From: a virus
IMG/VR virus record: IMGVR_UViG_3300028027_000057
Span: 1 to 64,000 of that record
DNA length: 64,000 nt
Reading direction: 5' to 3' (one strand)
Part shown: positions 54,847-62,858 of the stretch, in pieces
Numbering within the stretch: the stretch's first letter is position 1
Layout: each line of letters opens with the position of its first letter
Made by a program: the position numbers and the translations under genes
Notes under the pieces: model-generated
What the model was told of the DNA's origin: nothing
The model's input: the letters and a program-made list of their open reading frames with translations, nothing else
Database searches by the model: none

Positions 54847-56088
54847 TTAAGCGTTATTAACTACACCAGTCAAGAGAACGTTTTTACCCGGAGCCATACA
54901 GAATAGGGCTTGATCGGTATAAAGACGTAACTCATAAGCAGCTGAGTTTTCAAGATCGCGGAAGAACTCGTCTCCGTAACCCGGACGTTTAAAGCTGATA
55001 TCAGAAGAACCAACTCTCATGAACTCTTCCATAGAAAGAGCATAAGCGTAGCCTTCTTTGATATAGATAGAAGGGATAATCTCAAGTTCGCCATTCTGAG
55101 AATGGAATTTTAGAGACTTAGCACCGTTCTGAAGCTGAGTTGCAGAGTAAGACTGATCGAACATACGAAGAGCAGCTTGATCTTGAAGAAGATCAGACCA
55201 TCCACGAGGGTTAACGAAAACAGTAAGCTTAGAATCCAAGCCTTTTTCTACAGCGCGTGAAGCAGCTTTAGAAAGCTTAGCGAAAGATAAAGCACCAGCA
55301 ACTGAATAACTGTTAGCTTTCCATAGGTTATATGTACCAGCATTGATGTTAAATAGAGTAGCTGTATTTTCTAGAATCTTGTGGATACCAGCAAATTCAT
55401 TACCGAAAGCACCTTTGTGATAGATAATATCGCCAGTAGTAACACCAGCAACTTGAGCTGAAGCTGTTACAGTAACTGTACGAGCGTCCATATCAACAGA
55501 AGCAATTGTAAACTCACCACGACTTACTGTACCAGCAGAGTCACGAACTTCAATTGGCATACCTTCGCCACCAGCCCAAATTCCAGGAGCCCATTCAGCT
55601 GTAGCAATAGTAATTACTTGACCAACAGCAGCTGAAGCAACAGCGCCGTAGCCTTTTTGGCCGTAAAGAAGGTGGATTTCAAGTTTTTTAGACATTGAAC
55701 GAAGCATGTTAGCAACAATATACTTTGTAGCATCCATGAAAGCGTTTTTTCCGCCAACAGAACGAGAAGCAGCAGTATAACCAAGAAGCGAACGCATAAC
55801 CATAGGGTTACCACGAACTTGAGCATCTTTAATTACACCAGCAACAGGTGGGTTCAAGTTGAAAGCATCATCATCAGAAGAAGCGAAAGTAACACCGTGC
55901 TCCATACCAAGAATTACTGGTTGGTGAAACAGGTTTCCGCCTTGTTTCTCTTTACCAATGAACTTAATCATGTTAACGAGTTTAAGACCTTCTGGGATAA
56001 GCTCTTGAAGTTTATCTGCATAGACTTCTTTGAAGAAACCATTGAGGTTACCAACGGTATCAGTTGAAAATTTATTTGCACTAGACAT
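54847..56088 (-). CDS. Major capsid protein
   Basis: A 413-residue protein with the length and layout of HK97-fold podovirus capsid proteins: helical N-terminus (F-F-K-E-V-Y-A-D-K-L-Q-E-L-I-P), a flexible E-loop-like part (G-V-T-F-A-S-S-D-D-D), and a C-terminal A-domain with V-F-V-N-P-R-G-W near 284-291 and M-R-V-G-S-S-D-I near 352-359. It follows scaffold and small capsid genes and is closed by its own terminator, as usual for this highly expressed protein. Confidence 0.8.
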   Translation of the reverse strand: MSSANKFSTDTVGNLNGFFKEVYADKLQELIPEGLKLVNMIKFIGKEKQGGNLFHQPVILGMEHGVTFASSDDDAFNLNPPVAGVIKDAQVRGNPMVMRSLLGYTAASRSVGGKNAFMDATKYIVANMLRSMSKKLEIHLLYGQKGYGAVASAAVGQVITIATAEWAPGIWAGGEGMPIEVRDSAGTVSRGEFTIASVDMDARTVTVTASAQVAGVTTGDIIYHKGAFGNEFAGIHKILENTATLFNINAGTYNLWKANSYSVAGALSFAKLSKAASRAVEKGLDSKLTVFVNPRGWSDLLQDQAALRMFDQSYSATQLQNGAKSLKFHSQNGELEIIPSIYIKEGYAYALSMEEFMRVGSSDISFKRPGYGDEFFRDLENSAAYELRLYTDQALFCMAPGKNVLLTGVVNNA

Positions 56089-56111
56089 TTGTTATTCCTT
56101 TTTTTATTTAA

Positions 56112-56450
56112 TTATTCTTGTACTTTGTACTTAGCGATAACACACAGATCAGTCTGTGATGTACCATCGATTTGTACAGAGATTTTGTTTGCAACTGCAA
56201 GCGAAGGAGCGCCTTCCAAAGGAACGATAGCTCCTGTAGAACGAACCAATACCTGAACAGAATGACACTTTGCAATTGGCTCACCAATGTCAAGTGTAAT
56301 TACTGTATCGGCGATTGTACCGTTAGCAATTGAAACGATTGATGGGGCGTCAGATGTAGCTGCTACTGCATTACACTCAACGACAATTTCTTGAACAGAA
56401 AGCTGCTTACCTAATACAGGAGAGCTTTTTGCTTGATACGAAATAGACAT
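56112..56450 (-). CDS. Possible capsid accessory / decoration protein
   Basis: A 112-residue beta-rich protein (V-Q-E-I-V-V-E-C, D-T-V-I-T-L-D-I, K-I-S-V-Q-I-D) placed 23 nt before the major capsid gene. Size and composition fit a head decoration or head-fibre protein. It has a 164-nt leader containing a late-like motif. No family recognised. Confidence 0.55.
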   Translation of the reverse strand: MSISYQAKSSPVLGKQLSVQEIVVECNAVAATSDAPSIVSIANGTIADTVITLDIGEPIAKCHSVQVLVRSTGAIVPLEGAPSLAVANKISVQIDGTSQTDLCVIAKYKVQE

Positions 56451-56598
56451 ATTAATTCCTTTTTTGTTGTTTTTTTATTGACAATCTACTATCTTGTCGC
56501 TTACCCTGTTTCGGTACTGCTTAATTCTCAGTTGGTTTACTTTGAATTTGAGCCGATCTACATCATTCCAGCTAAATACACATGATTTATCAACATCA

Positions 56599-56609
56599 GT
56601 TGTTAAAAT
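56599..56609 (-). promoter_or_regulatory. Late-like motif TTTTAACAACT upstream of capsid genes
   Basis: Coding-strand TTTTAACAACT shares the AACAACT core with the other late motifs but lies about 150 nt before ATG 56450 and diverges after the core. The 164-nt gap (56451-56614) contains no other convincing gene. Confidence 0.35.
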
Positions 56610-56614
56610 ACACC

Positions 56615-56971
56615 CTACTCTTTAGTATTTTTATACTTTTCCAACAAATTTCGACCTTTTGCGGCTAATCTAGCTGCATCTTCTGCATTTTGAGGCACAG
56701 GTTCACCCCATGCTGCAGCAGAAAGAGCTAATCTAGTGGGTTCTCCCTTGTCGTCTTTCATTGGACCAGATGGATTAGTAAAGAATCGGGTCAAGAATGA
56801 TCCTTTCCTTCTCATTTTCTCTGGAGTATCAGCAGCTCCGGTAACTCCGGGCTTTAGATTAGAGCCAGTGGCTTTATTATACTTGGACCGACCGGAAGCA
56901 GTTAAGCCTCCGGCAGGGTCTTTGTCTTTTTTATTCATCACAACTGATTTTAATTTTTTAAACTTGCTCAC
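56615..56971 (-). CDS. DUF6321-like conserved phage protein
   Basis: A 118-residue protein with blocks seen in many phages: D-P-A-G-G-L-T-A-S-G-R near 19-29, A-T-G-S-N-L-K-P-G-V near 34-43, P-E-K-M-R-R-K-G-S-F-L near 50-60, N-P-S-G-P near 66-70 and A-L-S-A-A-A-W-G-E-P-V-P near 82-93. The family function is unknown; presence next to capsid genes suggests a packaging or capsid role. Confidence 0.75.
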   Translation of the reverse strand: MSKFKKLKSVVMNKKDKDPAGGLTASGRSKYNKATGSNLKPGVTGAADTPEKMRRKGSFLTRFFTNPSGPMKDDKGEPTRLALSAAAWGEPVPQNAEDAARLAAKGRNLLEKYKNTKE

Positions 56972-57898
56972 TTATACTCCGAAAAAGTCACGCATTGTTT
57001 GTTTTTTGTCAACCTTAGGCTCTTCTTTCTTCTGTTGTGCAGTATCTCTTAGACCAGCTTTAACTGGGATTGGAGGTTTAGCCCCGCCAGCAATTCTTTT
57101 CTTTCTCAACTTGTCAAGAGTTCCCTTACCTACGATCTGTTCGATCACTTCAGCAGGCATTACTTGGAACATATCCTGAATGTCCTTATGAATATCGTCA
57201 CGAACAATACCAATTACGTCAGAAGGTTGAACGTCAATACCGTTTTCCACTGCTAACATCATGTATTCAGTCATTTTCTTAACAACATACGGAGACTTAG
57301 GTAGGTCAGACGATTCGATTGCCTGAGAAAGCAATTGGTCATAACGTTCAAACTCACGTTCTTCCAATCTAGTAAGCTCTCTAGCTTCATTTTCAGACTT
57401 CTCGCGCTCTCTTTCAGCTTTTAACTCTTCGAGTTCACGTTGCATCTCTTCTTTTTCGATCTGTTCTGGAGACTTTTGTGACTGTTCGATCTCTTCTTGT
57501 AGGATTTCAGCGGCAAAACGTTTAATGTCCATGCCAATAGCTGGATTTTGCAATGCTTTTCTTGGATTTGTACGCAATTCTTGAATAAAAGCACCCACTT
57601 CACGCTCTAACTGGCTATATTCGTTAGCCTTATGATCAGCAAGCATGGCTTTTTGACGTTGTTTAGTCATCCACTCGCGTTGTTTATCATCGACTTCAAA
57701 ATCTAGGTCTTCTTCAATTTCTTTTCCATTGAATTTAAGCTGTAGTTTTTTGTACTTCTTGATTTCAGCCGGGGTGAGGGACTCTTCTTCCCCTTCTTCT
57801 CCGCCTTCTAAATTAGCTGATTCGGCTGGAATATTAGAAATCCCACCGCCTTCTCCGCCTTCACTTGATTCATTCATTAACCTATAACGTGTAAACAT
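56972..57898 (-). CDS. Capsid scaffolding protein
   Basis: A 308-residue, highly charged helical protein with a long central coiled coil (E-E-M-Q-R-E-L-E-E-L-K-A-E-R-E-R-E near 150-170) and the C-terminal tail T-M-R-D-F-F-G-V, the pattern of podovirus scaffolds. It guides procapsid assembly and is upstream of the capsid gene. I start it at ATG 57898, which has AAAGGA at the right distance; an ATG at 57940 would add 14 residues but lacks an SD. Confidence 0.8.
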   Translation of the reverse strand: MFTRYRLMNESSEGGEGGGISNIPAESANLEGGEEGEEESLTPAEIKKYKKLQLKFNGKEIEEDLDFEVDDKQREWMTKQRQKAMLADHKANEYSQLEREVGAFIQELRTNPRKALQNPAIGMDIKRFAAEILQEEIEQSQKSPEQIEKEEMQRELEELKAEREREKSENEARELTRLEEREFERYDQLLSQAIESSDLPKSPYVVKKMTEYMMLAVENGIDVQPSDVIGIVRDDIHKDIQDMFQVMPAEVIEQIVGKGTLDKLRKKRIAGGAKPPIPVKAGLRDTAQQKKEEPKVDKKQTMRDFFGV

Positions 57899-57960
57899 AT
57901 ATTTCCTTTGTCCCGCTTGTGTAGGGATTAAGTTAACCATCCATTATTGGGTAGGTTTCT

Positions 57961-57972
57961 ATAAGTTGTTAT
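57961..57972 (-). promoter_or_regulatory. Late-strand motif ATAACAACTTAT
   Basis: Coding-strand ATAACAACTTATAGAAA lies between the stop of the small basic gene (57979) and the scaffold start, 62 nt before ATG 57898. Identical 12-mer to the copy at 35254. Confidence 0.55.
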
Positions 57973-57978
57973 TTTTTA

Positions 57979-58164
57979 TTAATCGACTGGAGACTCAGGG
58001 ACATCATCAGACCAGCCCCAATGACCGGCTGGTTTCTTCTTTTTCTTTTTAAAATGCTCAACTTGACGTAGGCGTTTTTCAGCTGCTTCTTTTGTCGTAG
58101 CTGTGCCCAAGTTCTTACCTTTTTTAGATAAGACCTTGTATAGTTTCCCAAATTTGCGGACCAT
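57979..58164 (-). CDS. Conserved small basic phage protein
   Basis: A 61-residue protein with Y-K-V-L-S-K-K-G-K-N-L-G near 9-20 and K-E-A-A-E-K-R-L-R-Q-V-E near 25-36. Similar short proteins (G-K-N-L-G ... A-x-x-R-L-x-Q-V-E) are found in many phages near structural genes; function unknown. It ends W-S-D-D-V-P-E-S-P. Confidence 0.65.
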   Translation of the reverse strand: MVRKFGKLYKVLSKKGKNLGTATTKEAAEKRLRQVEHFKKKKKKPAGHWGWSDDVPESPVD

Positions 58165-58303
58165 ACTTAATTCCTCCTGCTATAACCCAGCTACTAGCTA
58201 GTATAATAGTTATAATTTTCATTCTTTTGTATTTTGTACGCATGGTTAAGAATTTACCCGCGTGATCTTCTTTTTTTTTAGGATTTCTAAGTCTAATTTT
58301 CAC
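58124..58303 (-). CDS. Small single-segment membrane protein (GTG start)
   Basis: A 59-residue frame opening with GTG at 58303, preceded by AAGG with a 6-nt spacer. The first 29 residues are Lys/Arg-rich, then one membrane helix (I-I-T-I-I-L-A-S-S-W-V-I-A-G-G) and a short tail. It fills most of the gap 58165-58330 and overlaps the next gene by 41 nt in another frame. A shorter form could start at ATG 58243. Positive-inside topology is clear; function unknown. Confidence 0.45.
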   Translation of the reverse strand: MKIRLRNPKKKEDHAGKFLTMRTKYKRMKIITIILASSWVIAGGIKYGPQIWETIQGLI

Positions 58304-58330
58304 TTAATACCTTATGAACATATAAATCGC

Positions 58331-58879
58331 CTATTCGTCCAATTTCGTAATATCAAGGAATTCAACATCCTGTCTCAATCTCACAACACTATCGTATATA
58401 CCCAAGTGATTTACGTATATCTTTTTAGCAAATTTTGAACTCTGTCTTGTACAAGTGGTCTTTATTGCTAGAGTAAGGTCCCCGTCTATTGAGATGCTTG
58501 GAGGGAAGTCTGAAGCAGTAACAGCACACTTAAAAGAGCCGTCTGGTAGAATTGTGCCTGCTTTTGACACTACGAATGTCTCAGCCCAGTTAGAGTCAGT
58601 GGCAACCGTGTATATGTCAAAGGTGTGATTAGCTGATTGCATAACCTCAGTGTCTTTTTCTACATATGATTTTATATGAATCCCATCAAAATTGTCTTGT
58701 GCAAACTTTGCCCACACTTGTAGCTGGTAATCTTTGGATATACTGGCAATATGTGACTGAGTAAATAGCACTGAATTATAATCACAGTTTAAAGTAATTA
58801 CAAGTTTTCTACCCATTCTTAGCTTAAGAGGCTGAGTGTACTTGTTGTTAAGAGTGGACTTAATTCTTCTTGTTGCCAT
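58331..58879 (-). CDS. Hypothetical structural protein
   Basis: A 182-residue beta-rich protein with basic N-terminus (M-A-T-R-R-I-K-S-T-L) and S-I-S-I-D-G-D-L-T-L-A-I-K-like strands. It is coupled to the upstream gene by a one-base overlap. Probably an appendage or tail component; not recognised. Confidence 0.55.
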   Translation of the reverse strand: MATRRIKSTLNNKYTQPLKLRMGRKLVITLNCDYNSVLFTQSHIASISKDYQLQVWAKFAQDNFDGIHIKSYVEKDTEVMQSANHTFDIYTVATDSNWAETFVVSKAGTILPDGSFKCAVTASDFPPSISIDGDLTLAIKTTCTRQSSKFAKKIYVNHLGIYDSVVRLRQDVEFLDITKLDE

Positions 58880-59496
58880 TATAATATCTTCTTTAAATAA
58901 AATATCGAGCCAATACGAATACTAACCGCTGCCGTTGTCTCAGACCTAATTTGAACAGCAATTGTGCCTTCAGTTGTTAAAGTCACAACTCCATTACCAT
59001 TTACAATAAAGTTTGTATTCGCAGTCTGAGCTGCTGCGGAACTAAAATTTGTAGTAGAGTTTAGCTGGTCATACTGGTAGTTTTTGGCAGTTCCCTCGGT
59101 GGCTTGTGTAACCATCCATTTTCCAAACGTATCACTAAGCGTTGCAGTCTCTGCCCCAACTCGCAAACCTATACCAGCAGCTGCTGACGTAGATTGGCAT
59201 ATCGCAAAGCAGTTAAACATGTAAGTTCCAGTGGTCAACGTCCCTGAAGTAAGTTCTGTCACGCTTGAGTATGTTACTGTATTTTTAGTTTGATTAGCCG
59301 TTCCAATTCTATAAGAGTATTCAACTCCAATAGAACCCCAGTCAGTAGTTAACGGTCCTGTTTTTAAAAATAATGAGTCTCCATTAGTGTTTATAGACAG
59401 CGATCCAATAGAAGCATCCACTCCAGAAACAGCAGGAGATGCGTCTACCTCAATGATCTCTATCTCATTAATCGTAATGGAACCCAAATTAGCCAT
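58879..59496 (-). CDS. Fibre-related protein, N-terminal paralogue of 59496-61316
   Basis: A 205-residue protein whose first 55 residues (I-T-I-N-E-I-E-I-I-E-V-D-A-S-P ... I-G-S-L-S-I) align with the N-terminus of the adjacent 606-residue fibre (L-T-V-N-N-K-Q-I-L-E-V-D-S-D-P ... I-G-S-L-A-L). The rest is a distinct beta-rich, Thr-rich domain. A shared attachment domain with different tips is the simplest reading. ATG overlaps the fibre stop. Confidence 0.65.
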   Translation of the reverse strand: MANLGSITINEIEIIEVDASPAVSGVDASIGSLSINTNGDSLFLKTGPLTTDWGSIGVEYSYRIGTANQTKNTVTYSSVTELTSGTLTTGTYMFNCFAICQSTSAAAGIGLRVGAETATLSDTFGKWMVTQATEGTAKNYQYDQLNSTTNFSSAAAQTANTNFIVNGNGVVTLTTEGTIAVQIRSETTAAVSIRIGSIFYLKKIL

Positions 59497-61316
59497 TATC
59501 TCATCCTATTAACTACAATTTTCCAAGTTATGTCACAAGAAGCAACGCCTGTTACTCTAATGTCAACAGATGATCCATTGACAATAGCAGCTATGTTGGC
59601 AGGACTTAGTGCGGCGTCTTCTGACGTATAGTCTGATTGTACTGTTGGAAGCGATACAGTTCCAGCATTATTTTTAATTCTTAAAGTTCTTTCGTAAGCA
59701 ACTGATTCATTGCTTCCATTTGTTCTAATTCCAGTCACGACAACTTTAACTAGTTCAACTGAGTTTGAAGCAGTGGCTACAGAAGCCAGTACAGCATTTA
59801 CTGCGCCAGAAGTTGTAGAGCTATTTGCACTAATATTGTATTTTACATTGTTTTCTTGTAAATGCAATAAGCTGTCTGGAGCATTGCTACCGATACCGAG
59901 TCTTGTATTTGCTTCGTCAAAAGCAGAACTAGCACCTAGCTTGATTTTGCCTTTTGTTGCATTGCTTGTAGAACTAAGAGACAAGTCATTAGCAGAAGCA
60001 CTTCCACCCACTAAACTTTGTCCACCAGAACGTCCTGCTAACAGAGCGTACTGAGCATGGTCATCGTCTGACAAACCAGAGATAGAGCCGTGATCCAAGC
60101 CAGCCTGAAGAACGTCAGCAGTTAGCAAGTTAGACACGCCATCGTAACTAAGATTTACGGTAGCTGTATCAGAAATAGCAGCCCCCATAGCGTCTTGAGC
60201 TGCCTCATTAAAGTTTGAAACCTGTGAAGCAGTGATATTGATAGAAGTGTTTGAAGCAGAGGTTATTTGGCCCTGAGCGTTAACAGCAAAAGAAGAAACC
60301 TGAGAAGCAGAGCCGTATGTAGACGCTGTAACACCACTGGCAGAGATAGCAATCGAAGGATTTCCTGAGACTCCATCTCCATTACTAACAGTGATTCCAG
60401 TTCCTGAAGCAATTGATCTTGCTGCAAAAGTGTCAGCAGCAGTCTGAACTACAATACCATTGCTGTTGAAAGCGGCAAGTGCAGTTAACGTTGCATCCAC
60501 TGGTTGTTTCTCAGAATCTAGTTCGTTAATAGCAGCCTGTACTGTTACAGACGACAAGCTACCAGCTGGTGTGTTAGAAACTTGAGCAGCAGAGTAATCT
60601 CCACTCTGAGCAGAAATAACACCAGAGCGACCAAAGACAGAAGTAACAGCTGAAGGAGAGATTTCAATGTAAGTAGAGCCTGACCATCTGTATGTTTTAT
60701 TATTGTCTATTGCAACGTAAATTACGCCATTTTCTCCAGTAACTGGAAATGAAGCCAAATCACTAAATTCTAAAACATCGTCCACAAAACTAGGCAACTG
60801 AGCAGCAGGAACTTTCCCTGTTGCGTCCAAAGTAGCTAATCCAGATGGCTGAGCTTTTTGTGCTGAAATTCTAGCGTCAGCAGCGGCGCTGAAGTCAGTA
60901 ACTTGAGAAGCAGCGATTGCAATACTAACGTTAGAAGCAGCAGTCAATCTACCTTTCGCGTCAACCGTAATACTTGGCACTGATCCTGCCAATCCGTAAG
61001 CTCCAGCAGTGACTGTAGTATCAATCAAGTCAGAGCTTATCTTATTTAAAGCATCGTCATAACTCATGCTAATATTTGATGAGTTCGCTACGATTCCACC
61101 AACTACATCTTGAATGTCTTCGGCAGTTACTGTAGAAATAATTGACCAAGCTGTGTCAGCTGAGCCACTTTTTACATACAAAAGCCCAGATGAACCAGAA
61201 TCAAATAGTGCCAGTGAACCAATAGGAGCAGCTACTCCTAGAATCGCCGATGGATCAGAATCCACCTCTAAAATTTGCTTGTTATTGACCGTTAATAGTC
61301 CCGTTATGTTAGCCAT
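59496..61316 (-). CDS. Tail fibre protein (606 residues)
   Basis: N-terminal attachment-like domain (1-60), then typical fibre-shaft modules: V-D-A-K-G-R-L-T-A-A-S-N near 125-136, G-L-A-T-L-D-A-T-G-K-V-P near 165-176, V-F-G-R-S-G-V-I-S-A-Q-S-G-D-Y near 236-250, and L-S-D-D-D-H-A-Q-Y near 425-433. These recur in long side fibres of many phages. The C-terminal 130 residues are a separate beta-rich domain. Two internal stretches match the 864-residue fibre at 45221. Confidence 0.72.
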   Translation of the reverse strand: MANITGLLTVNNKQILEVDSDPSAILGVAAPIGSLALFDSGSSGLLYVKSGSADTAWSIISTVTAEDIQDVVGGIVANSSNISMSYDDALNKISSDLIDTTVTAGAYGLAGSVPSITVDAKGRLTAASNVSIAIAASQVTDFSAAADARISAQKAQPSGLATLDATGKVPAAQLPSFVDDVLEFSDLASFPVTGENGVIYVAIDNNKTYRWSGSTYIEISPSAVTSVFGRSGVISAQSGDYSAAQVSNTPAGSLSSVTVQAAINELDSEKQPVDATLTALAAFNSNGIVVQTAADTFAARSIASGTGITVSNGDGVSGNPSIAISASGVTASTYGSASQVSSFAVNAQGQITSASNTSINITASQVSNFNEAAQDAMGAAISDTATVNLSYDGVSNLLTADVLQAGLDHGSISGLSDDDHAQYALLAGRSGGQSLVGGSASANDLSLSSTSNATKGKIKLGASSAFDEANTRLGIGSNAPDSLLHLQENNVKYNISANSSTTSGAVNAVLASVATASNSVELVKVVVTGIRTNGSNESVAYERTLRIKNNAGTVSLPTVQSDYTSEDAALSPANIAAIVNGSSVDIRVTGVASCDITWKIVVNRMR

Positions 61317-61317
61317 T

Positions 61318-61767
61318 TCATTCCCCCGAATGTTGTTCTATTTGTATAGACCCTTTCCACTTTGTTAAATTATTACTTAAACCCTTGACTTGCATTTTAA
61401 TCTGAGAACCTTCTGCCAAAAATCTAACAGAGAATCCCCTCTCTTGTACATCAGTAAAATCAGATTGTTGAATTGTAAGACCTGATACCAAGCTATTTTC
61501 TTTATAAAACATGGCTGTCTTTTTAAATCCAGCATATTTTCCAGTGTCCAATTCTTTTGCTATAACAGAGAACGTAAGCATAACTGCGCTATCCTCTACT
61601 GGACTATACGTATGGACTGTATTCCAATCATTGGAAGAGAATTGATTAGAGATTAGAACAAATCTTTGCAAAAACTCATTCAATCCATCTACAATTTCAT
61701 CAGCAAATTCTAAGCTCTGTAGCTTTTGTCTAAACCGCTGTCTTGCTCCATCAGATATATTAGACAT
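61318..61767 (-). CDS. Hypothetical appendage protein
   Basis: A 149-residue protein with helical N-terminus (A-R-Q-R-F-R-Q-K-L-Q-S-L) and beta-rich C-terminal part (F-S-V-R-F-L-A-E-G-S-Q-I-K-M-Q-V). It overlaps the preceding stop and is followed by the fibre gene after one base. Not recognised. Confidence 0.55.
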   Translation of the reverse strand: MSNISDGARQRFRQKLQSLEFADEIVDGLNEFLQRFVLISNQFSSNDWNTVHTYSPVEDSAVMLTFSVIAKELDTGKYAGFKKTAMFYKENSLVSGLTIQQSDFTDVQERGFSVRFLAEGSQIKMQVKGLSNNLTKWKGSIQIEQHSGE

Positions 61768-62858
61768 TATTCTCCTAGAGTTATACCAACAGTTCCAACC
61801 CTAGCCTCACCAGATGCCATAATAGTAATTTTTACTACGTAGTGTGTTAAGTCTAATATAGATGAGGCGTTTACAGGAGAAATCTGATAGTACCCATTTA
61901 CGTCCGGTAAGATTCCAGACTCAGTAATACCAATAGAATTTCCATTCTTGTCATAAATAGTGTAACTTGCTGCACCTAAAACCCCATCGCTAATCATTTC
62001 TGAATCTTTGGTACACCATAGAGTTCCCTGAAGCTCATTTGAAGAGCTAATAGAGAATATGGCACGAGACTCGTACTGATGTCCTGCCGCAGAGTGCATA
62101 ATTGGCAAGTTATAAGTTAAGTTAACACCGTCAACAAGTATAGTTACTTTTGCAGCATAAAAATTATTGTCTAAGTCTAAAATAGAAGCAACAGGTAAGA
62201 TTTCAAAGAACCCTTCAGCGTCTGGAGCTATCCCAGATTCTGCCATCCCCGGAACTAAGCTGCCATTTCTGTCATAGATAACATAAGAAGCTAGTCCTAA
62301 TCTTAGTGGATTAGTAATTACGCCCTCACTGTCCGTTACCCAAAAAGTAGCAATTAATTGATTCAAGTCGTCTATATTAAATAGTCCACTGATTGAAGCG
62401 TTTAATGCACCAGTAACTCCCGGGCTTATTTGACTAAGGGTTACAATATTATTTTCTCTGTTTCCAACAGCATCTACTGCCCTAACTCCAACGTAATAAG
62501 TGTCAGCGGTCTGCAACAATGTACCATCTCCTAGAGAAAATACACTAGCTTGTAATTGGGTAGTAACCATGGATATGTTTACAGCATTGAATATACCAGA
62601 GGGTGTACCTGCCTTGACATATACTTCATATCTGATACTTCCAGACAAATCTGTAGCAGCTGCCCACTGAGCTTGTAATTGTCCCAAAGACCCAAGAGTT
62701 AGAAACCCAATTCCAGAAAACACTGGAGGAGTAGTATCTAGAATACAAGCCTGAGAGGTCGATTGAACCGTCCCCCCAGTGACCAAGTGATTTCCAAAAA
62801 CGGTTCCGAGGGAAGTACCTTGTGAGATAGTTCCACCAGAAAAAAGTAAATTAGACAT
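61767..62858 (-). CDS. FN3-like protein with two C-terminal repeats
   Basis: A 363-residue protein. Residues about 48-145 look like a fibronectin type III domain (T-P-P-V-F-S-G-I, L-Q-A-Q-W-A-A-A-T-D, Y-Y-V-G-V-R-A-V-D-A-V-G-N). Two related units follow (about 155-255 and 265-363), each with A-S-Y-x-I-Y-D-x-N-G, E-S-G-I-x-P-D and I-L-D-L. Ig-like folds of this sort are common on phage surfaces and assist cell-surface binding. Confidence 0.65.
   Translation of the reverse strand: MSNLLFSGGTISQGTSLGTVFGNHLVTGGTVQSTSQACILDTTPPVFSGIGFLTLGSLGQLQAQWAAATDLSGSIRYEVYVKAGTPSGIFNAVNISMVTTQLQASVFSLGDGTLLQTADTYYVGVRAVDAVGNRENNIVTLSQISPGVTGALNASISGLFNIDDLNQLIATFWVTDSEGVITNPLRLGLASYVIYDRNGSLVPGMAESGIAPDAEGFFEILPVASILDLDNNFYAAKVTILVDGVNLTYNLPIMHSAAGHQYESRAIFSISSSNELQGTLWCTKDSEMISDGVLGAASYTIYDKNGNSIGITESGILPDVNGYYQISPVNASSILDLTHYVVKITIMASGEARVGTVGITLGE

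Noticed and set aside
57899-57940. 14-residue N-terminal extension of the scaffold protein
   Set aside because: No SD before ATG 57940, whereas ATG 57898 has AAAGGA at the correct distance.
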